Below the pieces are notes generated by a model, which did no database searches, was not told the DNA's origin, and saw only the letters and a program-made list of their open reading frames with translations. A DNA stretch of 64,000 nucleotides from Lachnospiraceae bacterium C1.1 (lineage in GTDB: Bacteria; Bacillota; Clostridia; Lachnospirales; Lachnospiraceae): positions 28,993-92,992 of the forward strand of contig JAUISW010000002.1 in the NCBI GenBank assembly GCA_030434875.1, written 5' to 3'. Shown piece after piece: positions 27,095 to 35,778 of the stretch. Position numbers and translations under genes: made by a program. Numbering within the stretch: the first letter of the stretch is position 1; each line of letters begins with the position of its first letter.

Positions 27095-28690
27095 TTAATC
27101 AGAAGATTTCCATGCTCCGCTAAATCTGCCTGAGAATGAGAGTGAATCAGCTGAACCTGAGTACTCTTTCTTCTTAAGTTTGATACCATTAACTGTAACT
27201 TTCTTAACAGCACCTTTATCATTAACGGTTACTTTTACGGAATCATCACTGCTTACAGTATAAGCTGAAATGGTCATAGGGATCCTGGCTTTCTTAAGAA
27301 GCTTCCTCTGTGTCTTATCTGACACATCAGGCTTCCGGATCTTAAAGTAAGTTCCGCCTACCTTTGCAGCCCTGGCGATCCTGATCCTTCCATAACAACC
27401 TGGGAACCATCAGAGCCATAAATCTTAACATCTCCGTTGAATGCAGTTTTTTTGCCTTTGTAGAATGAACACTCTTCCGGATATTCTACGGTATAATCAC
27501 CAACCTTAACAGATACAGTCCTGGGAGAATTTTCCTCAACTGTAGTTTCAGATCCGGATTCCGGTGTGATAACAGTGACCTCGCATGCAGCAGTATATCC
27601 ACCATCATTAGTGGTAACCGTTATGGTTGTAGTACCTGCAGCAATTGCAGTCACATTTCCGTCAGCATCAACAGCTGCAACTGATTCATCCGAACTAACG
27701 GAATATGAGAGCCTGTTTTCACTCTGTACAGGAGCTTCGGTCAATATCTGATAGGGATCGTCAATAGTAATGTCTCCATCAATATTTCCTCCTTTTTTCA
27801 ATATACGAGGTCATATCTTTGCTATCGGAATTACCATATACCGTTTCAAATGTAACATTTTTCTCCGGATGCTCAGCCTTATCTATTGTATAATTCTGCC
27901 TTACAGGTTCAAATCTATAGTTTCCGTTTTCACCTGATCTAACGATCAGCTCTGCTGTTCCTGCATCCACGTTATTATGTCCGGTTATTTCATAGTCATC
28001 ATTTGAAAAAACAGTATCACCATTCTTTATCGTAAGCTCCGGCAAAACTTCCTTACCATTATATTTACAGCTTCCATTAACCGCTACAGTTGGAACAATA
28101 TTCTTTTTAGCTATCGTTACGGTCAATTATTCCGCTGATGTATCCTGATGATCGTCATCTCCAAGCACCTTATACCAGACGCAGTAGCTTCCGGCATTTG
28201 TCTCGGCAGGGATATTCCTGCTGTACGATGAGTCTTCCGGAGTGGTCTTTTCATCTGAAGTCACTGCATAATAAATCGTTCCACCGGTTGCTATGCCCTT
28301 TCGCACAATATTCTGCGGCTCACCGGTGTAGACAAGTTTTTTAGCTTTTGGTGATATCTCCACAGAGCTTTTTTCTTTCTCGGTCGCTGCCGTTACTGTA
28401 ACAGTGCAGCTGTCTATCACCTTAGAACCGGTCGGTCCTGCTGCAGCTGTAATTGTCGCAGTGCCTTCGCCTTTTCCGGTAACTGTTCCATCAGCATCAA
28501 CCTCTGCCACGTTTTCATCACTGCTTTCCCAGATAATATCCTGATAGTAGATGTTTTTCGGAAGAACCTCCGCTTTAAGCTGTCTCGTTTTTTGAGGGGA
28601 ACTTTATTGCTGGTGATCTGGACCATGATATGTAGATGTTTCTTTTTGCTGAATGGCATGACATGGATTCTTAAAAGCTTAAGTCAGAAT
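27095..28690 (-). pseudogene. Decayed Ig-like (BIG2-type) surface protein gene
   Basis: The minus strand encodes a chain of bacterial Ig-like repeats, recognisable by WESSDENVAEVDADGTVTG and the parallel SVSSDESVAAVDADGNVT. The frame breaks at least four times: an extra base near 28600 in an A-run, an in-frame TAA at 28127 between otherwise continuous sequence, a shift near 27790 in an A-run, and another near 27375. Coding resumes in a new frame each time, so lesions are recent. The intact gene would have encoded an adhesin-like protein. No signal peptide or start survives at the 5' end. A 203-bp part is duplicated at 37501-37703. Confidence 0.85.
27425..27627 (-). repeat. Duplicated Ig-like segment, copy 1
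   Basis: This stretch matches 37501-37703 in the same orientation with about 25 base differences. It encodes one Ig-like domain edge (TNDGGYTA, the ENSPRTVSV linker, EYPEECSFY). The two copies stand about 10.1 kb apart, each followed on the right by a serine recombinase gene. Confidence 0.85.
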
Positions 28691-28738
28691 TTTTCATTCA
28701 TAATTAGAATATTTGTACCGGAGTAGTGTATTAATAGG

Positions 28739-28786
28739 GATAAACAAGTAGTCTAATAATACTTATTATTGGACTACTTGTTTATC
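28739..28786. repeat. Long palindrome upstream of a serine recombinase
   Basis: 22-bp arms around ACTT: the left arm core CAAGTAGTCTAATAAT and the right arm ATTATTGGACTACTTG, with a single A/G difference that still pairs as G-U. Its centre shares the 22-bp core GTCTAATAAT-RY-TTATTATTRGA with 18402-18424. No gene end lies close enough to make it an obvious terminator. Confidence 0.8.
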
Positions 28787-28954
28787 TTATACTTACGATA
28801 CCCAAATCAATCGTTTTTTTTCTAAGATCCATGTTTTTCTCAAATACGAATTTATTTTATTGTTCAATAAAACATTGTTTTTTAGCTATTTTAAGCATAT
28901 AATTTTAGTAGTAAAATTAGTGAACGATAAAAGTTATACTTGGAGATAATAATT

Positions 28955-29638
28955 ATGATATATGGATATTGCAGAATATCTCGAAAAGAACAATCAATTA
29001 CTCGTCAGATCAGAAATATTAAAAACGAATATCCTGATGCACTTATAATGGAAGAAGCTTTTACCGGAACTAAGATGGAACGGCCCGAATGGATGAAGCT
29101 ACATAAAAAAGTTAGATCCGGAGATATCATTGTTTTTGATTCAGTATCGAGAATGAGCAGAAATGCCGATGAAGGAGTTGAAACATATTTTGAACTTTAC
29201 GAAAGGGATATCCAGCTTATCTTTTTAAAGGAACATTATATAGACACAGCTGTTTATGCAGAAAATATGAAAGATAAGATAGAGCTGCAGGGTACAGATG
29301 AAGATGAGATCTTCAAAGGTCTGAACAACTATTTCCGAAAGCTCGCTGAAAAACAGATCCGGATCGCATTTGAACAGGCAGAAAAAGAAGTACAGGACCT
29401 GCACCAAAGAACCAAGGAAGGAATTGAGACTGCCAGACTTAATGGCAAACAGATTGGGCAGCGTCCCGGGAATAAATTGCACGTAAAAAAACGAGGACCT
29501 GCAAAAGAAAAGATCATGAAATTCAGTAAGGATTTCAATGGAAACCTTTCAGATCCTGAATGTATTCAGCTTGTCGGAGTGAGCCGAAATACATATTATA
29601 AATATAAAAGAGAGCTAAAGCAGGCAATGATCCAGTAA
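28955..29638 (+). CDS. Serine recombinase (resolvase/invertase family)
   Basis: The 227-residue protein has the N-terminal catalytic fold with Ser in YCRISRKEQ near residue 8, the conserved FDSVSRMSRN near 63-72, and an extended helix with many charged residues near 130-160. A C-terminal helix-turn-helix ends in LVGVSRNTYYKYKRELK. Its size matches small invertases/resolvases (Hin/Tn3-like), not the large integrases. ATG 28955 lies nine bases after GGAG. It follows a 48-bp palindrome and the decayed Ig-like surface gene, a placement seen again for the second serine recombinase at 38013. Confidence 0.9.
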   Translation: MIYGYCRISRKEQSITRQIRNIKNEYPDALIMEEAFTGTKMERPEWMKLHKKVRSGDIIVFDSVSRMSRNADEGVETYFELYERDIQLIFLKEHYIDTAVYAENMKDKIELQGTDEDEIFKGLNNYFRKLAEKQIRIAFEQAEKEVQDLHQRTKEGIETARLNGKQIGQRPGNKLHVKKRGPAKEKIMKFSKDFNGNLSDPECIQLVGVSRNTYYKYKRELKQAMIQ

Positions 29639-29737
29639 CTAGATTTTATATGATCGAGCCACCATTCTTTTACCACCGTTAATTAATTCAGTACTGTGGT
29701 AATTTAGATCACTTGAAAGATATCGGAGGAATTGACC

Positions 29738-29842
29738 ATGAGCATAATACTCTCAAACAAATACTTGATGGCAAAAGAAGTGGGATTTGTCGATCAACTT
29801 ATTGATGCTGCAATTATATTTGACTATAAAATCAATCAATGA
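29738..29842 (+). CDS. Small ORF, unknown
   Basis: A 34-codon frame is preceded by CGGAGGAATTGACC, a good binding site. The product reads MSIILSNKYLMAKEVGF at its start and ends in an isoleucine-rich stretch. I do not recognise it; it could be a small protein or the first codons of a lost transposase-like gene. It lies between a recombinase gene and the zinc-ribbon gene, in the accessory region. Confidence 0.35.
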   Translation: MSIILSNKYLMAKEVGFVDQLIDAAIIFDYKINQ

Positions 29843-29881
29843 TAATTTTTAATCAGTTAATGTGTTTCAAAGGAGTAAACT

Positions 29882-30886
29882 ATGGCAATTATACAATGTC
29901 CCGAATGTAATAATGATGTTTCAACAACAGCTAAAGTCTGTCCACATTGCGGATATAGATTAAAAAAGCCCTATCTTCCATTAACTTTAATTATTATTGC
30001 TATTATGGCTATATGTGCAGTAGGAATAACATTCTTCTTAAAAAAGGTTGATAGTAATATTTTGACAGAAAGTAAATTCAATGAAAATACTAATACTACC
30101 TTAATGTATCAAGGCTGGGCTTTTTCTATTCCTAAATGTTTCCTAAAAGAAAATTCATCTGATAAAGATACAAGAGTAACTTATCAACTAACAGAAACTA
30201 ATAGTCAAGGTGCTCTTTTAGTTTTTGATAGTAAAGTAGTTGAAAAAGACGAATCACATAATTCTATTAGTAATAGCCTTTTTAAGGAATTTATGCTTAA
30301 CTCTTCCGAAACAAAAGTATTCTATGTTTCAGGTCTTACTGGTACAATAAAAAAAGGGAAGGCATATATTAACAAAAAGAATATGGAATTTGAAAGATTT
30401 GAATTTTTTGATGCTAAAACTAATAGTATGATCTATGTGCTTATGGCTCAAACATATGAAACAAAATACGATTATTTATCAGATTTTGAAAAGATAATCA
30501 ACTCAATGATAAGAATAAATGGAATGTATGATGCAAAAAATATAGATAATACAGATAATACGGACAATATAGAAATTACATCTAATACAGATAACACGGA
30601 CAATACAGAAATTACATCTAATACAGATAACACGGACAATACAGGAATTACATCTGATACAGAAATTACAGATATTACAGATAATAACATTGTTGGAAAG
30701 CAAGTATTTGTTACTGAAGCACTATCAATAAGAGATCGCCCTTCATCAGATGGTGAAAAAATAGGAAGTGCATATAATGGAGATCGTTATACAATTACAG
30801 CAATACCTGATGAAGAATGGTTTCAGATTGATTATAAAGGCATGATAGGATATGTACGTCAAAACGTTGTAAAAGTTACTGAATAG
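29882..30886 (+). CDS. Zinc-ribbon, membrane-anchored protein with SH3-like C-terminus
   Basis: The 334-residue protein starts with a zinc ribbon (CPECNNDV..CPHCGYRL, residues 5-25) facing the cytoplasm. A membrane segment follows at about 33-53, an extracellular region, an Asn/Thr/Asp linker made of three 12-residue repeats (about 222-258), and a C-terminal bacterial SH3 domain with LSIRDRPSSDGEKIG. SH3 domains of this kind often bind cell wall. AAAGGAG precedes the ATG. Base composition is more AT-rich than the flanks, hinting at transfer. The GIY-YIG gene follows 10 bp downstream. Confidence 0.8.
   Translation: MAIIQCPECNNDVSTTAKVCPHCGYRLKKPYLPLTLIIIAIMAICAVGITFFLKKVDSNILTESKFNENTNTTLMYQGWAFSIPKCFLKENSSDKDTRVTYQLTETNSQGALLVFDSKVVEKDESHNSISNSLFKEFMLNSSETKVFYVSGLTGTIKKGKAYINKKNMEFERFEFFDAKTNSMIYVLMAQTYETKYDYLSDFEKIINSMIRINGMYDAKNIDNTDNTDNIEITSNTDNTDNTEITSNTDNTDNTGITSDTEITDITDNNIVGKQVFVTEALSIRDRPSSDGEKIGSAYNGDRYTITAIPDEEWFQIDYKGMIGYVRQNVVKVTE
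30548..30655 (+). repeat. Three tandem 36-bp repeats inside a coding region
   Basis: Three successive 36-bp units (30548-30583, 30584-30619, 30620-30655) of the type AATACAGATAACACGGACAA.. are nearly identical and in frame, encoding NTDNTDNTEITS-like 12-mers. They probably form a slippage-variable extracellular linker. Confidence 0.9.
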
Positions 30887-30896
30887 AGGTCTATAC

Positions 30897-31601
30897 ATGT
30901 TATATATCATTTTATTTATTATCATAGTAGCTCTAATATTTATATTTGTTATTAACGCAAACACAGACTATCAGCAAATAGAAGCAGATATTATTGATGA
31001 TACAGCTTTTAAGATTGTTACTCAAAACATGAATAATTCAGAAATTTACACCAAAAGCGGAACTATGAGAGTTGCAATTGGTAAAAAGGTTGACGAAGAA
31101 ATTGATAGAATTAATATTTTTTTAGATGCTAATAATGATGAATATATAAATCTATTAAAAGAAAAAAGGTTACTCAATGACAAAGATAAAATTAAAGTAA
31201 GAAAAAAAGCAAAAATTGTAAGGCTATTGAAAGATTATTACACCAATTATCGCAATAACTTAACTAATAGTGCCGTTGATGGCATGACCCCCGATGATTT
31301 CTTTTTGTATAAAGCACATAATAGTGGAGATTATGTTGGTGTTTATGTGATTTATAATTTAGATAAAGATTTATACTATGTAGGACAAGCAAAAAGAATG
31401 TTATTTCGAGTTAATCAGCATTTTACAGGACATGGCAACGGAGATGTTTATTCTGATTATAAATATGGAGATAGATTTATCATTAAATTAATACTTCTAT
31501 CTGAAAGTGGCTATGATGATATAGATAAATTAGAAAAAGATATGATATATCGCTATGATTCATACAATACTGGTTATAACAGGACTTCTGGAAACAGCTA
31601 A
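30897..31601 (+). CDS. Membrane-anchored GIY-YIG nuclease-like protein
   Basis: The 234-residue protein has an N-terminal membrane segment (residues 1-20), a charged helical middle part, and a C-terminal GIY-YIG domain (about 143-230). GVYVIYN and YYVGQ supply the two namesake strands, and the conserved Arg lies in FRVNQHF. A membrane-tethered GIY-YIG domain is uncommon. It may cut incoming DNA or bind a nucleotide, but its catalytic state and role are unknown. It is in operon with the zinc-ribbon/SH3 gene, shares its low GC, and is closed by a terminator. Confidence 0.75.
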   Translation: MLYIILFIIIVALIFIFVINANTDYQQIEADIIDDTAFKIVTQNMNNSEIYTKSGTMRVAIGKKVDEEIDRINIFLDANNDEYINLLKEKRLLNDKDKIKVRKKAKIVRLLKDYYTNYRNNLTNSAVDGMTPDDFFLYKAHNSGDYVGVYVIYNLDKDLYYVGQAKRMLFRVNQHFTGHGNGDVYSDYKYGDRFIIKLILLSESGYDDIDKLEKDMIYRYDSYNTGYNRTSGNS

Positions 31602-31673
31602 TTGACTATTCCATCTATTATTATATAGTTAAATCTATATAATCTAAGCATAATTATCATCTTAAAAATATTA

Positions 31674-31712
31674 ATTACAAAAGGCCTCATAATCATCGAG
31701 GTCTTTTGTAAT
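31674..31712. terminator. Terminator after the GIY-YIG gene
   Basis: 15-base arms, ATTACAAAAGGCCTC and GAGGTCTTTTGTAAT, pair with one G-U. It is bidirectional, also serving the leftward fragment at 31760. Confidence 0.88.
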
Positions 31713-31759
31713 TCTGTTCAATCTATACTGTATGCACTTTTTACAAATATCTTATATAA

Positions 31760-31900
31760 TTAATTTATTCCTAAAATCATTTTTGCTTTCTCTTCTGCAG
31801 ATTTGTTCTTTCTATTTAATATCTTAAAAAATTTCTCAAATAACTCATCGCTTACATCTCCATCTTTCGGTCTAAATATTCCCTGCGTGTCATAATAGAT
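31760..31900 (-). pseudogene. C-terminal remnant of an unknown gene cut by an IS element
   Basis: The minus strand reads about 46 codons, IYYDTQGIFRPKDGDVSDEL then a helix rich in Phe and Lys, ending at TAA 31760-31762. There is no start; the frame runs into the left end of the IS3-like element at about 31901. It is probably the tail of a gene whose 5' part was lost by the insertion. I do not recognise the family. Confidence 0.5.
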
Positions 31901-31959
31901 GTCAGTGAAGCCAAAAAGTTTTTGTGGTAGAATTTATATATCACAGGAAGGAGCTTCAC

Positions 31960-32457
31960 ATGAACTATAGTCCAGAACTCAAGGAGGCACTCTTACGTAG
32001 GATGCTTCCGCCAAACAACGAATCGCTCTCAAAGATTGCAAAGGAAGAAGGAATCGCCGAGCAAACGCTTCGTAACTGGCGTGATAAAGCCAGAAAAGAA
32101 GGAATGGCTGCCCCTGGTAATGATGCTGTTCCTGATGATTGGAGCACACAGGATAAATTTCTTGTAGTAGTTGAAACAGCCAGCATGAATGAAAATGAAC
32201 TAGCTGAGTATGCTCGTCAAAAAGGCTTATACGTTGAGCAGATCAAGACTTGGAAAGATGCCTGTATGAATGCTAACGGCGGTATAGCCAAGGAAGCTGC
32301 CAGGCTTAACAAAGAGCTTAAAGAATCTGAAAAGCAACGCAGAAAACTAGAAAAAGAAATTCAGCGTAAAGATAAAGCCCTTGCAGAAACTGCAGCATTA
32401 CTTGTGCTGTCAAAAAAAGCAGATGCGATCTGGGGGGATCCAGAGGACGAGCAATAA
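31960..32457 (+). CDS. IS3-type transposase OrfA
   Basis: The 165-residue protein has two helix-turn-helix regions: SLSKIAKEEGIAEQTLRNWR near residue 22-41 and NELAEYARQKGLYVEQIKTW near 75-95. A C-terminal coiled coil, KELKESEKQRRKLEKEIQRK, ends near 150. It is the DNA-binding half of the split transposase and normally fuses to OrfB by -1 frameshifting near its end; a G6 run lies at 32431-32436. AGGAAGGAG precedes ATG 31960. It looks intact, but its partner is broken. Confidence 0.85.
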   Translation: MNYSPELKEALLRRMLPPNNESLSKIAKEEGIAEQTLRNWRDKARKEGMAAPGNDAVPDDWSTQDKFLVVVETASMNENELAEYARQKGLYVEQIKTWKDACMNANGGIAKEAARLNKELKESEKQRRKLEKEIQRKDKALAETAALLVLSKKADAIWGDPEDEQ

Positions 32458-32712
32458 GCGCCGCAGATCGCAGTGAAGCCATAAAGCTTATTGATGAAGC
32501 AGTATCGAGCGGAGCACATCTTTCTAAGACATGTGAGCGTATAGGTATAACTGAACGCACCTATTATAGGTGGAAAAAATTAAATACCGAGTATGCTTCC
32601 TACGAGTATCGACGTGCACATGTGGATCATACGAATCCGTCAAATAAGTTATCTTGTGAAGAACGTACTAAAATAATTGATACATGTTGCAGTGAAAAAT
32701 ACGCTGTTTAGT
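32437..32712 (+). pseudogene. IS3-type transposase OrfB, 5' part
   Basis: In the -1 frame relative to orfA, coding sequence continues for about 90 codons (SEAIKLIDEAVSSGAHLSK, then an HTH with ITERTYYRWKKL) up to CCSEKYA. The IS21 left tip at 32705 then adds a foreign Val and a stop. The protein continues exactly at 35779 with the same KYA codons, restored through the 8-bp duplication. It is non-functional. Confidence 0.8.
32697..32704. repeat. 8-bp target site duplication of the IS21 element (left copy)
   Basis: AAATACGC at 32697-32704 is repeated exactly at 35779-35786, directly flanking the IS21 tips TGTTT and AACA. Eight base pairs is within the usual IS21 range. Confidence 0.92.
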
Positions 32713-32726
32713 GCATAATAGAATTA

Positions 32727-32784
32727 CCTAAAGTTGCAGAGCAAATTCCTCAAAGTTGCAGAGGGAATTTCCCTATTATTGCAG
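32727..32784. repeat. IS21 subterminal inverted repeat, left (partner 35699-35756)
   Basis: This 58-bp stretch aligns with the reverse complement of 35699-35756 at most positions. Each contains two or three copies of a ...AAAGTTGCAG... unit, probably transposase binding sites. Confidence 0.85.
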
Positions 32785-32786
32785 CT

Positions 32787-32847
32787 GATGTTTGGTACTC
32801 CCTTAAGCCCACATAATGCATGTAAGTTTAAGGGAATATCAAACATC
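32787..32847 (+). promoter_or_regulatory. Hairpin in the IS21 leader
   Basis: 20-base arms 32787-32806 (GATGTTTGGTACTCCCTTAA) and 32828-32847 pair completely if two G-U pairs are allowed. It lies between the left end and istA. Such leader hairpins can block read-through transcription or hide the istA start. There is no U-run, so protection of translation is as likely as termination. Confidence 0.55.
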
Positions 32848-32921
32848 CATTGCAGACATACATTGATTTCATTATCCTTGAATTGTTGTTGCAGACAATT
32901 AATCAAGGAGGAGAAAGGAGT

Positions 32922-34454
32922 ATGCTTGCAATGGACAAGGTACATTCTATCAGACAGCTCTATTATGAGCAAGGTAAAGACATACCTACAATCATTGCGG
33001 AGACCGGTCATGACCGTAAGACCATAGTCAAATATCTTGATATGACCGATTTCAATCTTTCGGAACCAAAACCATCTGATCCGGAAGCCATATGTCCCAA
33101 GTTGGACAAATATAAGCCGATAATAGACGAGTGGTTAAACGAGGATAAGAAAGCGCCCCGTAAACAGCGTCATACGGCTAAGAGGGTCTTTAAGAGACTC
33201 GAAAAAGAAGTTGCGGGCTTTGAATGTTCATATCGTCTCGTAGCCCAGTATGTTGCTTATAAAAAGCAGCAGTTGCACCTTGATAACAGAAAAGGTTACA
33301 TACCGCTAATCCATTATCCTGGAGAAGCACAGGCTGACTTTGGTACTGCCACGTTCTTTGAAAACGGTATGGAACACGAAGGTAAATATCTTGTTCTCTC
33401 ATTTCCGCAAAGCAATGCCGGTTTTCCACAGCTGCTGTATGGAGAGAATGCAGAGTGCCTCATGGAAGGAATGATTGCCATTTTCAAATACATAGGCGGT
33501 GTGCCTAAGGAAATATGGTTTGATAATGCATCTTCCATGGTCACGAACATTCTTAAAGACGGAGAACGTAACCTGACCGATAAATTCATCCGCTTCAGTT
33601 CCCACTATGGATTCAGCTATAAATTTATGAATCCAAACTCCGGAAATGAGAAAGGCAACGTAGAAGCTAAGGTCAGGTATTCAAGAAACAACTTTCTTGT
33701 CCCGGTTCCTCATTTTATCAGCCTTGCTGATTACAACAAGCAGCTTCTTAATGAGGCACAACAGGATACTAACCGAGAGCATTATCGTCACGAGGGAGTT
33801 ACCATAGAGGAACTCTTCGAGGCGGATAAAAAGGTCCTGTTACCAATCCCTGATACTGACTTTGACAGCTCACGATATCAGACTGCAAAGACAGACAAAT
33901 GGGGAAGGTTCACACTTGAAGAAGGAAAGCATGAATACTCTGCTTCTCCGGAGCTTTCAAGTGGCCTCGTATGGCTTAAGATAACCTCTGACAAGGTCTT
34001 TGTAATGGATATGAACCACAAACCGATAGTCACGCACAGAAGGCTATATGGCAACTATAAGCAGTCTGTAATGGACTGGGTTCCTTATCTTACAGCCATA
34101 TCCAGAAAACCACGTTCTCTGTTTAACAGTGGCATATATGAGATGATGCCTAAGTCCATGCAAACGTATGTCAAAAGCTGCAGCAGTACTGACCGGGGCA
34201 AGATACTAAAATGCCTTGCTGAGCAGACAAAACGTACAGGGTTTGACAGTGCGCTCCAAACTGTAGAACAAGCTCTGATGTATCAGGCAACAGATCCTGA
34301 CAGTCTGCAGAATCTTTACAGGCGGATTTTCTCGGATGTCCCGATTCTTCCACCAATGCCTGTTCAGAAAGGTATTCCCGGAATCATTCAGATGCCGGTT
34401 AACCTGTCTGACTATGACGAAGCCCTGAAGAAGGGAGATGCCATCAATGGATGA
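32922..34454 (+). CDS. istA: IS21 family transposase IstA
   Basis: The 510-residue transposase has an N-terminal HTH (IRQLYYEQGKDIPTIIAETG near residue 8-27) and an RNase-H-fold core with a DDE triad. The first Asp is in EAQADFGTA near 140, the second Asp in WFDNASSMV near 205, and the Glu in GNEKGNVEAKVRYS near 245. ATG 32922 follows AAGGAGGAGAAAGGAG; an in-frame ATG at 32850 lies inside the leader hairpin and is unlikely. It overlaps istB by eight bases. Confidence 0.95.
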   Translation: MLAMDKVHSIRQLYYEQGKDIPTIIAETGHDRKTIVKYLDMTDFNLSEPKPSDPEAICPKLDKYKPIIDEWLNEDKKAPRKQRHTAKRVFKRLEKEVAGFECSYRLVAQYVAYKKQQLHLDNRKGYIPLIHYPGEAQADFGTATFFENGMEHEGKYLVLSFPQSNAGFPQLLYGENAECLMEGMIAIFKYIGGVPKEIWFDNASSMVTNILKDGERNLTDKFIRFSSHYGFSYKFMNPNSGNEKGNVEAKVRYSRNNFLVPVPHFISLADYNKQLLNEAQQDTNREHYRHEGVTIEELFEADKKVLLPIPDTDFDSSRYQTAKTDKWGRFTLEEGKHEYSASPELSSGLVWLKITSDKVFVMDMNHKPIVTHRRLYGNYKQSVMDWVPYLTAISRKPRSLFNSGIYEMMPKSMQTYVKSCSSTDRGKILKCLAEQTKRTGFDSALQTVEQALMYQATDPDSLQNLYRRIFSDVPILPPMPVQKGIPGIIQMPVNLSDYDEALKKGDAING

Positions 34455-35214
34455 ATATAAAGATGCAATAGCTTCCTGCTGCAAACAGCTCAGGCTTTCT
34501 GTTAATCTTGCCGAAAATGCCATGGTACAGGATGGCGAATCCCATCAGGCGTATTTGTATAACCTCTTTAATGAGGAAATACGATACCGAAAAGCCAGCC
34601 GTGTAACAAAGTACATAAACACGGCAGGTTTTCCATACACAAGTACATTTGCGGACTACAATCCATCTGAGGTACAGTTTCCTTCAGGTGTTACGATTGA
34701 CAGCCTCAAGGCGCTTGAGTTCGTCAAGGAAGGCAACAACATCGTTATGTATGGTGGTACGGGAACAGGAAAGACCATGCTGTCCATTTGCATAGGCATT
34801 GCTGCCTGCAGCAGATGCATTCCGGTTAAGTTCTATAGAACAGCAGCTCTCATAAATCTGCTGTCCGAAGCCCAGGAAAAAGGAACTCTATCAGCTTTAC
34901 AAAGAAAGCTAAACAAAGCGGATATCCTGATTCTGGATGAGTTTGGATATGTACCTTATAACAGGACAGGGGCTCAGCTCCTTTTCGATTATTTATCTGA
35001 GATACATGAAAAGAAGATCGTAATCCTCAACACCAACCTTGAATTTTCAAGATGGGTAAATGTCCTGTATGACGAGCAGATGACTGCTGCACTGATTGGA
35101 AGGCTCATGCATCATTGCCACCTGATACTGTTCCCAGGTGAGAACAACCGCCTTCGGGAGTCAAGTATCAATGAACTTCTGAATTCGAAGGGAGGTGGCA
35201 GTTGTGGAAAATGA
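34447..35214 (+). CDS. istB: IS21 transposition helper ATPase IstB
   Basis: The 255-residue AAA+ ATPase has Walker A GGTGTGKT near residue 103-110 and Walker B ILILDEFGYVPY near 158. IstB forms an oligomer on target DNA and recruits IstA. ATG 34447 follows AAGGGAG at nine bases; ATG 34438 is too close to that site. The end overlaps the third IS gene by 11 bases, so all three proteins are coupled. Confidence 0.95.
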   Translation: MDEYKDAIASCCKQLRLSVNLAENAMVQDGESHQAYLYNLFNEEIRYRKASRVTKYINTAGFPYTSTFADYNPSEVQFPSGVTIDSLKALEFVKEGNNIVMYGGTGTGKTMLSICIGIAACSRCIPVKFYRTAALINLLSEAQEKGTLSALQRKLNKADILILDEFGYVPYNRTGAQLLFDYLSEIHEKKIVILNTNLEFSRWVNVLYDEQMTAALIGRLMHHCHLILFPGENNRLRESSINELLNSKGGGSCGK

Positions 35215-35635
35215 TGTATTTTCCAATGTTCCAGTATTTGATGAAAACGAAGAAGATTTTCTTACTTCCGATGAAATACCTACAGATTGTCCTATGGACT
35301 ACATAGATGATTACATGGAAGACTGCACCGAAAGTTGTAAGACTATCGATGATTTCCTTAGCCTCACAAACGAGATGGTTGATACCATAATCGATTTGGA
35401 GGAGGAGCTAGTCAGATGGCGTCAGGCTCTTATCAAGTATCTGCCTCAAGGTTTTGCGGAAGGTCTCAGGCAGGATATATTCAACAATCTTTCCAGAGAC
35501 TTTGATGGAGACCCGGCATATGACCTTTATGTTAAGCTGAAACGCGGTGAAGATCCTCAGAGATCCAAAGAACATATAGATCGTCTTTATCGTCTCGCAG
35601 ATGGAACCGACGACACCAGTATCACATATCTTTAA
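35204..35635 (+). CDS. Third, accessory ORF of the IS21 element
   Basis: The 143-residue acidic protein starts at GTG 35204, eight bases after GGGAGG inside istB. The first 60 residues are strongly acidic (FDENEEDFLTSDEIPTDCPM), followed by an amphipathic helix (NEMVDTIIDLEEELVRWRQ) and a basic end. It lies inside the element, before the right terminal repeat, and is translationally coupled to istB. Classic IS21 has only istA and istB, so this is either a passenger or a lineage-specific regulator. I do not recognise the family. Confidence 0.8.
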   Translation: MENDVFSNVPVFDENEEDFLTSDEIPTDCPMDYIDDYMEDCTESCKTIDDFLSLTNEMVDTIIDLEEELVRWRQALIKYLPQGFAEGLRQDIFNNLSRDFDGDPAYDLYVKLKRGEDPQRSKEHIDRLYRLADGTDDTSITYL

Positions 35636-35778
35636 CTATTAACAAAAGTATGTCTGTAACAACCCATTCTTATGCCCGAGAGGGTATGGGAATGGCATCT
35701 GCAATAATGAGGAATTTCCCTCTGCAACTTTAGGGAAATGATTCTGCAATTTTAGGGAAAAAGTACTTGCAAAAAACA

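Larger units (their letters stand above)
32705..35778 (+). mobile_element. Complete IS21-family insertion sequence (3,074 bp)
   Basis: The ends are TGTTTAGTGC on the left and, inverted, TGTTTTTTGC on the right. Inside each end is a 58-bp inverted repeat region (32727-32784 and 35699-35756) with repeated CCTAAAGTTGCAGAGGGAA motifs, the multiple terminal repeats typical of IS21. Genes are istA, istB and an extra third ORF, all rightward with overlaps. The 8-bp target duplication and intact frames suggest a recent, possibly active insertion. Confidence 0.93.

Noticed and set aside
30548..30655. Short direct repeats that could suggest a CRISPR array
   Set aside because: The units are contiguous 36-bp repeats without spacers, in frame inside a protein linker, and no cas genes are near.
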